Of a stretch of 64,000 nucleotides of DNA, positions 19,923-27,835 are shown piece after piece. Both the position numbers and the translations under genes were made by a program. The notes under the pieces are model-generated. The model worked only from the letters and a program-made list of their open reading frames with translations. It was not told the origin of the DNA and did no database searches. Source of the stretch: Chitinophagaceae bacterium. Its GTDB lineage: Bacteria > Bacteroidota > Bacteroidia > Chitinophagales > Chitinophagaceae. The DNA lies in assembly GCA_016786845.1 (NCBI GenBank), contig JAEUVB010000013.1:62001-126000 (forward strand). The letters are read 5' to 3'. How positions within the stretch are numbered: the stretch's first letter is position 1; each line of letters opens with the position of its first letter.

Positions 19923-20888
19923 TCAAATATTTTCATTCATGCTATGGATCACGCTTCCACCCCATTCAACAAGCGTAAATCCTTTTCGAGCTTTTTTTAA
20001 AGGACTTAAATCTTGTAGAGGAATTTTTATGTTCGAGTTTAACGCTTGGGTCAGCATCATCACACGAATGCTGGTTTCGGGCTTGGGATGCACCATTAAT
20101 TCAGCCTGTTCTTCGTAGGATTGACCGGCAAAATGAATAAAATTGTAGGGGTTATTTTCCATCTGTGGCAACCAGAACATAATAAATTCATTGGCCTCTC
20201 GTCTGTTGAGTCCGAGGTAAGCTAATTTCTCTTCTAAAAAGGCTGCGGTCTCTTTTCCGGCGATCACAAATCCTGTCTTAGGCGCTATCATACGATCAGG
20301 CACACCTTCCCAAAACAGTGCATAATACTCCTGCCCCTTAGTATCCCATAAAGTACCATTGGGATCGGCCACCACCCGCCAACCTTCTGCGGGATAAGCC
20401 GGGTAGCTATGTGACAGCTGCCCACGGTAATTGAGCTTCACCGTAATGTCTTGTTTGTGCGTAGGATAAAGATAAATAATCGGCTTTAGGACCACCTCGG
20501 GCTTCGAAAAAAGCTTAACCGATACATCATAATTTTTGGGTTTGTTTATTTTTAAGAAGGTTTCAAGTTTATCATAACCAACATAAGTAATGATTAACTG
20601 GTATTCGCCATTCGGTACATTATTGAAACTGAATTTTCCATTCTCATCCGTCATTGCACCCATAATTTTTTGATCACTTCCTTGCAAAACAACCTTTGCA
20701 AAAGGCATCTTTTCTCCGGATGAAAAATCCTCTACCTGCCCGTTCATTTGCGAGGACTGTCCACCGTAGGGAGTCGATTGAATCTGTATGGACGAATGCG
20801 GCTCTTGGCTCCGTGTCGATTCTTTTTTGATTTTACAACCTGGCGTAAACCAAAGCATGATTAGGATCAGGGCACTTTGTATTTTCAT
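19923..20888 (-). CDS. lipoprotein with carboxypeptidase-regulatory-like domain
   Basis: A 321-residue protein with a lipobox (MLWFTPGC, Cys near 18). Residues about 45-130 form a carboxypeptidase-regulatory-like beta-sandwich (GQVEDFSSGEKMPFAKVVLQ, DENGKFSFNNVPNGEYQLII). The rest begins with VVLKPIIYLYPTHKQDITVKL and contains GWRVVADPNGTLWD, YYALFWEG and FIMFWLPQMENNPYNFIHFA. I have a sense of this KPIIYLYP domain from other bacterial secreted proteins but know no function for it. It is monocistronic, with 190 bp of non-coding sequence downstream. Confidence 0.75.
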   Translation of the reverse strand: MKIQSALILIMLWFTPGCKIKKESTRSQEPHSSIQIQSTPYGGQSSQMNGQVEDFSSGEKMPFAKVVLQGSDQKIMGAMTDENGKFSFNNVPNGEYQLIITYVGYDKLETFLKINKPKNYDVSVKLFSKPEVVLKPIIYLYPTHKQDITVKLNYRGQLSHSYPAYPAEGWRVVADPNGTLWDTKGQEYYALFWEGVPDRMIAPKTGFVIAGKETAAFLEEKLAYLGLNRREANEFIMFWLPQMENNPYNFIHFAGQSYEEQAELMVHPKPETSIRVMMLTQALNSNIKIPLQDLSPLKKARKGFTLVEWGGSVIHSMNENI

Positions 20889-21293
20889 TTTTGTGAGTAT
20901 CTATGGGGATGGCTTTTTACTTCATGTGGATTTTCCGTTGACGGAGAGGCCGAACTGCAGGATATATATTGAATCTTTTATAACTCATCTGTCATAAACA
21001 AATCTAAGGAATATCTATCGAATTCAGGTTCTTCGAAACATCTTCGTTTCATCGCGCATTTTTATACCATGCAGTCTATCGTGTATCTGATGTATTAAAC
21101 ATTAAAAATTCATCAATCAATATTGACGCAGTCTTAGCGACCGATCGCAGCGGATACCCCGACTGAGAACCAAAGTGAAAATGAGAATGAGAATGAGGAA
21201 GGCTCCGTGATATTCCTTGCGAAAAAGTGCCGCCGGGGATGCGCCCAAAAGATTCTGATTATCCTTATTTCAAATATCCCTTATTTTCACCGC
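20889..21293 (+). other. non-coding gap with a GC-richer block
   Basis: These 405 bp between divergent genes hold no gene that I can support. From about 21129 the composition changes from AT-rich to GC-richer. That block includes CAGTC/GACTG arms (21129-21133 and about 21160) and a GAGAATGAG hexamer-like repeat at 21173-21200, also found beside the tRNA at 506-534. It could be the leader or promoter region of the helicase gene or a dispersed element. See findings. Confidence 0.5.
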
Positions 21294-23129
21294 ATGGAAA
21301 GCATACATCCTCACATTCTCCACCTGATACAATGTATCGATGCGGAAGAAAAGGAAGAAACCCAGCGCTATAAACTCGATCAGCAGCATACCCTCAAATC
21401 GCTTAAAGCCGAGGGATTGGCCCTGCACCCGATACAGGTCACCCACAAACATTTCGGCTATGGCGATTACCCCGAAATTAGTTTTCGTCTGCCCTACCCC
21501 TGTGAAGTTTCTCAGTTTCGGGATGGTGTGGCCATTGAATGTTTCTACCGCGATGAAGAAGCGGTGAAGGGCGTCCTCCTCTCCATGGATGGCAAAAAAG
21601 GTGAGTTCCGATTGTTTGCGCCCGACTTTCCGGATTGGTTGGAAGAAGAGGGTGTGGGCATTAAACGCGCACCCGATCAGCGCAGTACCGGACTGATGAA
21701 ACAAGCTATTCGGGAACTGCCTCAGCATCCCGCACTGTATACCTTGTTTACAGAAATACATGATGGAAACGGCAAGCCCCAGCCTGTGCATGCGCTGCCC
21801 GAAGAAGATCTCCCCTGGGTGAATCGGCAACTCAATGCAAGTCAGCAACAAGCAGTGAAAGCGGTAGTGGCCAATGAACGCCTGACCATCCTGCACGGTC
21901 CGCCCGGTACCGGCAAGGCCACCACCCTCATCGAAGCCATCGGACAATTGGTGAAGCGCGGCGAAAAAGTATTGGTATCCGCACCGAGCAATACCGCCGT
22001 CGACAATATCGCCAAAGGATTGCTGGCACGAGGCATAGCCTTATTACGCGTGGGCAATAGCAGCAAGATCGATGAGGCCCTGCTGCCGCATACCCCCGAA
22101 GGTCGTCTGTCGGATAGGAGCATACAAAAAGAAATCAAGGACCTGAAGAAACGCGCAGAAGAATTTCGCAAGATGGCTCTGCAATACAAACGCCGTTTTG
22201 GAAGAGCCGAACGCGAGCAACGTAATCTCTTGTTTAAGGAAGTGAAAAATATTCGAAACGAGATTCGCAAGATGCTGTCCTATCATGAAGAAAAACTCTA
22301 TACTCAGGCGCAAGTGATACTGGGTACACCGATCGGATTGCTGGACAGTCATCTTCAAAAAATTTCGTTTCAAACATTGGTCATCGATGAAGCCGCACAA
22401 TGTCTCGAACCCCTGGCCTGGTGCATCTTTTCATTGGCGCCTAAATATGTGTTGGCCGGCGACCCGTATCAACTTCCCCCTACCGTGCTCTCAGCTAAGG
22501 CCGAAAAAATGGGCTTCAACCGATCTATCCTGGAAGTTTGTTTTAAAAACTCCAATGCCATTTACCTCCTCAATACCCAATACCGCATGCGGGAAGCCAT
22601 CGCAGGATTTTCGAGTGAAATCTTTTACAACAATGAATTGCAGACGCCCGGACATTTAAAAAACACGGGCATGCATATCACCTTCTACGATACCGCCGGA
22701 GCAGGACATGAAGAAGAGCAAGGTGCCAATGGCAGCAGTCTGATCAATCAGGGAGAGCTCGATATGGTTGAAAAAATTATGCTGGCCGATGCGCTGCCCG
22801 CCGAGGATACGGCCCTGATTTCGCCCTATTCCGGACAAGTAGCACTCGCCAAGGAACAATTGAAGAATAAGATGCGCATATCGACCATCGATAGTTTTCA
22901 GGGACAAGAATATCATACCGTAATTGTATCTCTGGTGCGCAGCAATGATGAAGGACAAATCGGATTTCTGAATGATACCCGTCGTATGAATGTGGCCCTC
23001 ACCCGCGCCAAAGAAAATCTATTTATTATTGGCGACAGCGCCACATTGGGTAAGCATCCCTTTTATCGTTCCTTGCTCGAGTATGTAGAGCGTGTGGGGA
23101 GTTACAAAAGTGTATGGGAATTAGTTTAG
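21294..23129 (+). CDS. SF1B DNA/RNA helicase (IGHMBP2/DNA2-like)
   Basis: A 611-residue AAA_11/AAA_12 helicase. The N-terminal 190 residues are a beta-barrel-like domain (THKHFGYGDYPEISFRLP). Motif I is GPPGTGKAT at 202-210, where the usual Thr after Lys208 is Ala. Motif II is VIDEAAQCLEPLAW, followed by LAGDPYQLPPTV (motif III), LNTQYRMREAI (IV), STIDSFQGQEYHTVIVSLVRS (V) and NVALTRAKENLFIIGD (VI). The family unwinds nucleic acid 5' to 3'. The ATG at 21294 is chosen over an upstream in-frame start at 21207, which adds a Cys/Lys-rich stretch from the GC-rich non-coding block. YigZ follows immediately. Confidence 0.88.
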   Translation: MESIHPHILHLIQCIDAEEKEETQRYKLDQQHTLKSLKAEGLALHPIQVTHKHFGYGDYPEISFRLPYPCEVSQFRDGVAIECFYRDEEAVKGVLLSMDGKKGEFRLFAPDFPDWLEEEGVGIKRAPDQRSTGLMKQAIRELPQHPALYTLFTEIHDGNGKPQPVHALPEEDLPWVNRQLNASQQQAVKAVVANERLTILHGPPGTGKATTLIEAIGQLVKRGEKVLVSAPSNTAVDNIAKGLLARGIALLRVGNSSKIDEALLPHTPEGRLSDRSIQKEIKDLKKRAEEFRKMALQYKRRFGRAEREQRNLLFKEVKNIRNEIRKMLSYHEEKLYTQAQVILGTPIGLLDSHLQKISFQTLVIDEAAQCLEPLAWCIFSLAPKYVLAGDPYQLPPTVLSAKAEKMGFNRSILEVCFKNSNAIYLLNTQYRMREAIAGFSSEIFYNNELQTPGHLKNTGMHITFYDTAGAGHEEEQGANGSSLINQGELDMVEKIMLADALPAEDTALISPYSGQVALAKEQLKNKMRISTIDSFQGQEYHTVIVSLVRSNDEGQIGFLNDTRRMNVALTRAKENLFIIGDSATLGKHPFYRSLLEYVERVGSYKSVWELV

Positions 23130-23148
23130 AGTTTAAGTAAATAAATGA

Positions 23149-23772
23149 ATCATCAAAACAGCAACCACATATCAAACCATAGCCGCGGCCACCGAAGCCT
23201 TATTTAAAGATCGGGGGAGTAAGTTTTTAGCTTATGCCTGTCCTGTGCATTCGGTCGACGAGATCAAGGTTCATGTAGCAGCCTTAAAGAAACTACATCC
23301 GAAAGCCATTCATTTTTGTCTGGCCTGGAAACTGGGCACTGAAGGAAATCTGTTTCGGGCGAATGATGATGGAGAGCCCTCCGGCAGTGCAGGCAAACCC
23401 ATATTGGGACAAATTGAAAGTCTGGGCCTGACCAATACTCTGGTGGTAGTCGTTCGTTATTGGGGTGGCACTTTATTGGGTGTACCCGGACTCATCAATG
23501 CCTATAAAACGGCAGCAGCAGATGCCTTAAAGCAAGCCGACATCGTGGTGAAGAATATCGAAAAGACATACACCCTATCTTTTGACTACACCTTGCAGAA
23601 TGAGGTCATGCGCATCCTCAAGCAAGATCATTGTACGGTACAGCATACCGAGCAAATGTTGTTTATAGAAATGAAGGTAGGCATACCGGTGGCTGTGGAA
23701 GCAGGGGTGGTAGAAAAGCTAAAGGGTTTGCATCAGGTGAAGGTGAGTGAGGGGGAGTCTATGGGGAAGTAA
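23149..23772 (+). CDS. yigZ: YigZ/IMPACT family protein with disrupted start
   Basis: UPF0029/IMPACT-type protein, in yeast and animals a regulator of GCN2 and in bacteria of uncertain role. The conserved core is HFCLAWKLGTEGNLFRANDDGEPSGSAGKPIL (read as two motifs, DDGEPSGSAG and VVVVRYWGGTLLGVPGL). The expected N-terminus TYQTIAAATEALFKDRGSKFLAYACPVHS is in frame from 23149. However, the only ATG in reach, at 23145, is one base out of frame, and a TGA at 23146-23148 precedes the frame. The first ordinary in-frame start is GTG at 23245, which would delete conserved sequence. A one-base indel after the ATG, or an unusual start codon, is likely. Confidence 0.75.
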   Translation: MIKTATTYQTIAAATEALFKDRGSKFLAYACPVHSVDEIKVHVAALKKLHPKAIHFCLAWKLGTEGNLFRANDDGEPSGSAGKPILGQIESLGLTNTLVVVVRYWGGTLLGVPGLINAYKTAAADALKQADIVVKNIEKTYTLSFDYTLQNEVMRILKQDHCTVQHTEQMLFIEMKVGIPVAVEAGVVEKLKGLHQVKVSEGESMGK

Positions 23773-24089
23773 GGAGAATAGGGTTTGTGGTGAAAAAGTA
23801 CAAGGGTATGTTGTTTTATTACTTGGTGCTATTGAATTCAACTCCGCAGATTTTGTGATAACAGCCATTTTCACTTTCGGTGTCTTAATCTAAAAAAACT
23901 GAATCAACTTATAAAACAAACATAAGAGTGACTTCGAAGCAAGAGACACTTCGGAATCCAAAAAACAATTATCCCTATCGTTCGAACAAAAGTTTCCATA
24001 GCAGAAACTTTTGTCCGAAAAGCTCAAACCATTTCTTCAGAAAAAATTATAAACTCCGCTATCCCAAAAAAGTGTTCCGCTAAACCTAA
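23773..24089 (+). other. non-coding flank of the 21-bp array
   Basis: No gene is visible in the 317 bp before the array. A frame stays open from 23932 through the array but has no ATG, GTG or TTG before 24106, so translation is doubtful. AGAAACTTTTG-type direct and inverted short repeats occur near 23985-24012 (AAAAGTTTC and GAAACTTTT). Confidence 0.45.
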
Positions 24090-24362
24090 GGAGTGTTATA
24101 AATCTTTGGCGGAGTGTCCCCGGACTTTGGAGGAACGTTATAAAACCTTGGAGGAGTACTCCGGGACTTTAGCGGAGTGTCCACGGACTTTAGCGGAGTG
24201 TCCACGGACTTTAGCGGAGTGTTATAAAATCTTGGAGGAACGTTATAAAACCTTGGAGGAGTACTCTCGGACTTTAGCGGAGTGTTATAAAACTTTGGCG
24301 GAACACTATAAAATTATTCGGGAACGCTACTGAACTATTCGGGAATGCTACTGTGCCATTCA
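24090..24362 (+). repeat. 21-bp tandem repeat array A (13 units)
   Basis: Thirteen consecutive units of exactly 21 bp, each starting GGA, fill the interval without a gap. Three unit types recur: GGAGTGTCCACGGACTTTAG-type, GGAACGTTATAAAACCTTGG-type and GGAGTACTCTCGGACTTTAG-type. In the open frame they read as heptads such as LAECYKT, LAECPRT, LEERYKT and LEEYSRT. Most units keep AGT...ACT arms with near-complementary inner bases (GTCC/GGAC against GTTA/AAAC), so each could form a small hairpin. The array lies between the convergent yigZ and beta-lactamase genes. Non-coding is more likely than coding because no start codon precedes it. Confidence 0.93.
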
Positions 24363-24499
24363 GGACTTTACAAAAAATCAATCATATTTTGTGTAAACGA
24401 ATGGAAGATCATTGGGATGGCTAAGGCCTAATTTCATCATCCGTCTGCAGGCATCACCACCATACAACATTCATCATTTACCCTTCAACATTCTCCAAA

Positions 24500-25672
24500 C
24501 TACTCTTCTTCTTCCTCTTCACTAAAGGCCGATTGTCCCATGACGATATTGTAAATATGCTGAGGCTGGCGATAGATATTTTTGTTGAAACGATTGCCCA
24601 GGACGATGATGGTAAAGTTGCTTTGTATAAATCGATAGAAGCAAGTGTTATTGCCATGCCACCATCCATTATGAAACACCACTTTGCTGCCATCGGGATA
24701 GTTGAGCATGCGCCAACCGAGGCCATAATTTTTAACGCCCGGAGTTTCAAAACTATAAGGTTTGTAAGCTTCCTGCAAGGTCGAGAGTTTGATGAGCTTA
24801 CCGGTATATAAAATTTGATCCCAGCGATAGAGATCGCGCACGCAACTGTAAACGCCCTTATCGCCCGCTACCCCATCGAGGTGCATTTCAGGTTCGAGCT
24901 GCCATTTGTAATTGTAACAAAATGAAGCGGTACACACTCTTTCTTCCTCCGGATCGATAATGAAGGTATGATTCATGCCGATGGGTTCGAAGACAAAGCG
25001 TTTCATGAAATAGCGAAACTTCATGCCCGTGGCACTTTCGACAATAGAAGCTAATAAAGCGAAGTTGGAATTGCAGTAATGAAATTTGGTATTGGGTGTA
25101 AAGGTCAGCTTAGGTTTTTTGGTGGCAAACAAATTGACCACGTCATCATTGTTTAAGAAAGTCTTGCCAACCGGCTTACCGGCAAACTTGATATAATCCG
25201 GCAATCCGCTGCGGTGGTTCAACAGCATACGGATGGTAATTTCCGGATAAGGGAAAGTGGGTAAGTACTGAGTCACGTAATCATCAAATTGCAGCAGACC
25301 CTTATCTTTCAACAGCAATATAGCGCCCGAGGTCAGTGTTTTAGAGGTCGAGGCAAGCTGGCTTTCTGTTTCCGGATTCCATCGGGCTCCGCTTTCTTTT
25401 TGACTCACCCCAAAATATCGTTCATACAATACCTTACCCTTGTAACCGACCAGCACGCTGCCATTGAACCCCATGGCTACCTGGCGTTGATAGAACGTAT
25501 CTAACTGATAGATCATTCGCTTAAATTCCGGTGCAGAAGTATCGGTATAGACGATGCCCACTTTTCCGAAATTGGGTGGATCATCGGTACGCGGCCCGCC
25601 CTGCGTATTGCAGGAGACCGAACATTGTATAATGAGCAGGAGGAGTAGTGTTTTGAGTAGCTTGTAAGGCAT
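24500..25672 (-). CDS. lipoprotein serine hydrolase, beta-lactamase/class C-like
   Basis: A 390-residue protein of the beta-lactamase/DD-peptidase superfamily. The lipobox ends in Cys21 (CSVSCNTQGG). The catalytic SxxK is Ser108-Thr-Ser-Lys111 (LASTSKTLTSG), the YxN motif is HYCNSNFALL near 203, and the third motif is HNG (VFHNGWWHG) near 350. These support an active esterase or D-peptidase acting in the periplasm; a true beta-lactamase role is not implied. The C-terminus ends in an acidic EEEEEE run. It converges on array A. Confidence 0.85.
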   Translation of the reverse strand: MPYKLLKTLLLLLIIQCSVSCNTQGGPRTDDPPNFGKVGIVYTDTSAPEFKRMIYQLDTFYQRQVAMGFNGSVLVGYKGKVLYERYFGVSQKESGARWNPETESQLASTSKTLTSGAILLLKDKGLLQFDDYVTQYLPTFPYPEITIRMLLNHRSGLPDYIKFAGKPVGKTFLNNDDVVNLFATKKPKLTFTPNTKFHYCNSNFALLASIVESATGMKFRYFMKRFVFEPIGMNHTFIIDPEEERVCTASFCYNYKWQLEPEMHLDGVAGDKGVYSCVRDLYRWDQILYTGKLIKLSTLQEAYKPYSFETPGVKNYGLGWRMLNYPDGSKVVFHNGWWHGNNTCFYRFIQSNFTIIVLGNRFNKNIYRQPQHIYNIVMGQSAFSEEEEEE

Positions 25673-25862
25673 AGCTCCAAAAATAAGAATAATAAAAAAT
25701 AATAATATGTTAAAATAATCTGAACTGATAGAATCTCTCGACCAAATGAGAAAGACTGCCGGAAAAACGGCTATGGAGCAAACCTGCCGGCGGTTTCCGG
25801 GTGTACTAATGCGATAAAGCTAAAATCTATTCCTCAAATTTTCCTTCTCCCGTTTGTTTTAG

Positions 25863-25870
25863 TATGTTTG
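25863..25870 (+). promoter_or_regulatory. -7 element of the acyl-CoA dehydrogenase gene
   Basis: TATGTTTG matches TAnnTTTG and lies 19 bp before the ATG at 25890, leaving a leader of about 14 nt. Confidence 0.55.
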
Positions 25871-25889
25871 TGCCTCAAGAAAAAACGCT

Positions 25890-27032
25890 ATGAATTTCCA
25901 ACTTTCCGAAGAACAACTCATGATTCAACAGGCCGCACGCGATTTCGCTCAAAACGAATTGCTGCCCGGGGTCATTGAACGTGATGAACATCAGAAATTT
26001 CCAACCGAGCAAATCAAAAAATTAGGCGAATTGGGCTTTTTGGGCATGATGGTAGACCCTAAATACGGGGGCGCCGGCATGGATACCATTTCCTATGTAT
26101 TGGCGATGGAGGAAATATCGAAAGTAGATGCCTCGGCTTCGGTGTGTATGAGTGTGAACAATTCACTGGTATGCTGGGGACTAGAAACCTTCGGAACAGA
26201 AGAACAAAAACAAAAATATTTGGTGCCTTTGGCCAGCGGTCAGGTCATCGGAGCCTTCTTGCTCAGCGAACCTGAAGCCGGAAGTGATGCGACCTCACAA
26301 CGTACCATAGCCGAAGACAAAGGCGATCATTACCTCCTCAACGGTACTAAAAACTGGATTACCAACGGCAATTCTGCTACCCATTATCTCGTGATTGCAC
26401 AAACCGATGTGGCCAAAAAACACAAAGGGATCAATGCCTTCATCGTAGAGAAAGCCTGGGACGGGGTAACCGTAGGTGCCAAGGAAAATAAAATGGGTAT
26501 ACGCGGATCGGATACCCACTCCATCATGTTTCAGGATGTGAAAGTGCCGAAAGAAAACCGGATTGGTGAAGACGGATTCGGATTCACCTTTGCCATGAAA
26601 GTATTGAGCGGCGGACGTATCGGGATTGCTTCACAAGCACTCGGTATTGCCAGTGGTGCGTATGAACTTGCATTGAAATATTCAAAAGAACGTAAGGCAT
26701 TTGGCACCGAAATCATGAATCATCAGGCTATTCAATTTAAACTGGCCGATATGGCCACAGAAATTGAAGCGGCTCGTTTACTCTGCCTCAAAGCGGCATG
26801 GATGAAGGATCAACACCTCAATTACGATACGGCTTCCGCCATGGCCAAACTATTTGCTTCAGAAGTGGCCCAGCGTGTGACCACGGAAGCGGTACAAGTT
26901 CACGGTGGATACGGATATGTAAAAGAATTCCATGTAGAGCGTCTGATGCGCGATGCCAAAATCACTCAAATTTATGAAGGAACGAGTGAGGTGCAACGTA
27001 TCGTGATCAGTAGGAATGTGTTGAAAGGATAA
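25890..27032 (+). CDS. acyl-CoA dehydrogenase (short-chain/butyryl-CoA type)
   Basis: FAD enzyme for the first step of fatty acid beta-oxidation. The 380-residue protein has the signatures GAFLLSEPEAGSDATS and KNWITNGNSATHYLVIAQT. The C-terminal signature VQVHGGYGYVKEFHVERLMR is followed by DAKITQIYEGTSEVQRIVIS, where Glu of YEGT is the usual catalytic base of short-chain enzymes. Similarity to short-chain Acads is strong; exact substrate is not deducible. It is monocistronic with its own promoter and a strong terminator. Confidence 0.92.
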   Translation: MNFQLSEEQLMIQQAARDFAQNELLPGVIERDEHQKFPTEQIKKLGELGFLGMMVDPKYGGAGMDTISYVLAMEEISKVDASASVCMSVNNSLVCWGLETFGTEEQKQKYLVPLASGQVIGAFLLSEPEAGSDATSQRTIAEDKGDHYLLNGTKNWITNGNSATHYLVIAQTDVAKKHKGINAFIVEKAWDGVTVGAKENKMGIRGSDTHSIMFQDVKVPKENRIGEDGFGFTFAMKVLSGGRIGIASQALGIASGAYELALKYSKERKAFGTEIMNHQAIQFKLADMATEIEAARLLCLKAAWMKDQHLNYDTASAMAKLFASEVAQRVTTEAVQVHGGYGYVKEFHVERLMRDAKITQIYEGTSEVQRIVISRNVLKG

Positions 27033-27057
27033 TTAAAAATTGAAGACTTTAAATACT

Positions 27058-27087
27058 ATACCCGTTCGAAAGAGCGGGTATTTTTTT
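27058..27087 (+). terminator. rho-independent terminator
   Basis: Stem ATACCCGTTC/GAGCGGGTAT (10 bp with one T-G pair) around a GAAA tetraloop is followed by seven T. It ends the acyl-CoA dehydrogenase transcript. Confidence 0.92.
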
Positions 27088-27097
27088 GAGCCACTAT

Positions 27098-27721
27098 CTA
27101 AAACACCCCAAAATTTTTCTGCATATACCTCACTTCATAAAACCGGCGCAACCATTGATTGGCCTTATAGGTAATCAAAGCCGATCCGGCCCCTACGACT
27201 GCCCCTGCCAATACATCGCTGGGATAGTGAACGCCCCGATGCAAGCGCGAATACCCTGCCGCACAGGCCCATGCATAAGATGGGAGAACCACATACCATT
27301 TTTTGAAATTCAAACTCAGGGAAGTTGCCGTTACAAAAGCATTGCTGGTATGTCCGGAGGGGAATGAGAAATACAGATCCGGTTCCAATGCCTGAATATC
27401 GGGATAGGAATAAGCGGGACGGGGACGATTGACAATGCGTTTCAACACATAGGTTCTGGCCGAAGAGGCCACCAAAGCAAAGGACATATTCACACCTTTT
27501 TCCAACAGCTTTTTATCTTTCTTCACAAAGGCTGCCACACAAACCGAAACCGGTGCCGCTACACCAATATAGGCTTCCGAAACGGAAATGACCTCCATCG
27601 GCAGATCGAGGTTTTGATTTCGGTGAACATTCAAATTGCGGAGGAGATCGATGTCGGCATTTTGAGTATATCCCCGGAAAGACAAGCAGAGCAGTAAGTA
27701 AAGAAAAATTCTTTTAGACAT
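27098..27721 (-). CDS. PAP2 family phosphatase, membrane
   Basis: A 207-residue type 2 phosphatidic acid phosphatase-like protein. The three motifs are KRIVNRPRP, PSGHTSNAF and SRLHRGVHYPSDVLAGA, which hold the catalytic His residues. A signal peptide (MSKRIFLYLLLCLSFRGYTQ) precedes several hydrophobic helices (PVSVCVAAFV, WYVVLPSYAWACAAGY, GAVVGAGSALITY). It probably dephosphorylates lipid phosphates or undecaprenyl pyrophosphate in the envelope. It converges on the acyl-CoA dehydrogenase terminator. Confidence 0.88.
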   Translation of the reverse strand: MSKRIFLYLLLCLSFRGYTQNADIDLLRNLNVHRNQNLDLPMEVISVSEAYIGVAAPVSVCVAAFVKKDKKLLEKGVNMSFALVASSARTYVLKRIVNRPRPAYSYPDIQALEPDLYFSFPSGHTSNAFVTATSLSLNFKKWYVVLPSYAWACAAGYSRLHRGVHYPSDVLAGAVVGAGSALITYKANQWLRRFYEVRYMQKNFGVF

Positions 27722-27835
27722 AGCGCATGAGATTGCTGCAAAGATGGGAAGTATCTATGGATTATTATACAATGTTGAATTGAAATTGAAGCTCGAAGTC
27801 CAAGACTAGAAACTTCTGATTTATATTTACTGCTG

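Noticed and set aside
21207..21293. Upstream start for the helicase
   Set aside because: The added residues are Cys/Lys-rich and come from the GC-rich non-coding block; the ATG at 21294 gives a normal start.
24106..24333. Heptad-repeat protein encoded by array A
   Set aside because: The frame begins only at a TTG inside the array, and no ATG or GTG precedes it in the open stretch from 23932.
24090..24362. CRISPR array
   Set aside because: Units are contiguous 21-mers with no unique spacers, and no cas genes are present; this is a tandem repeat.
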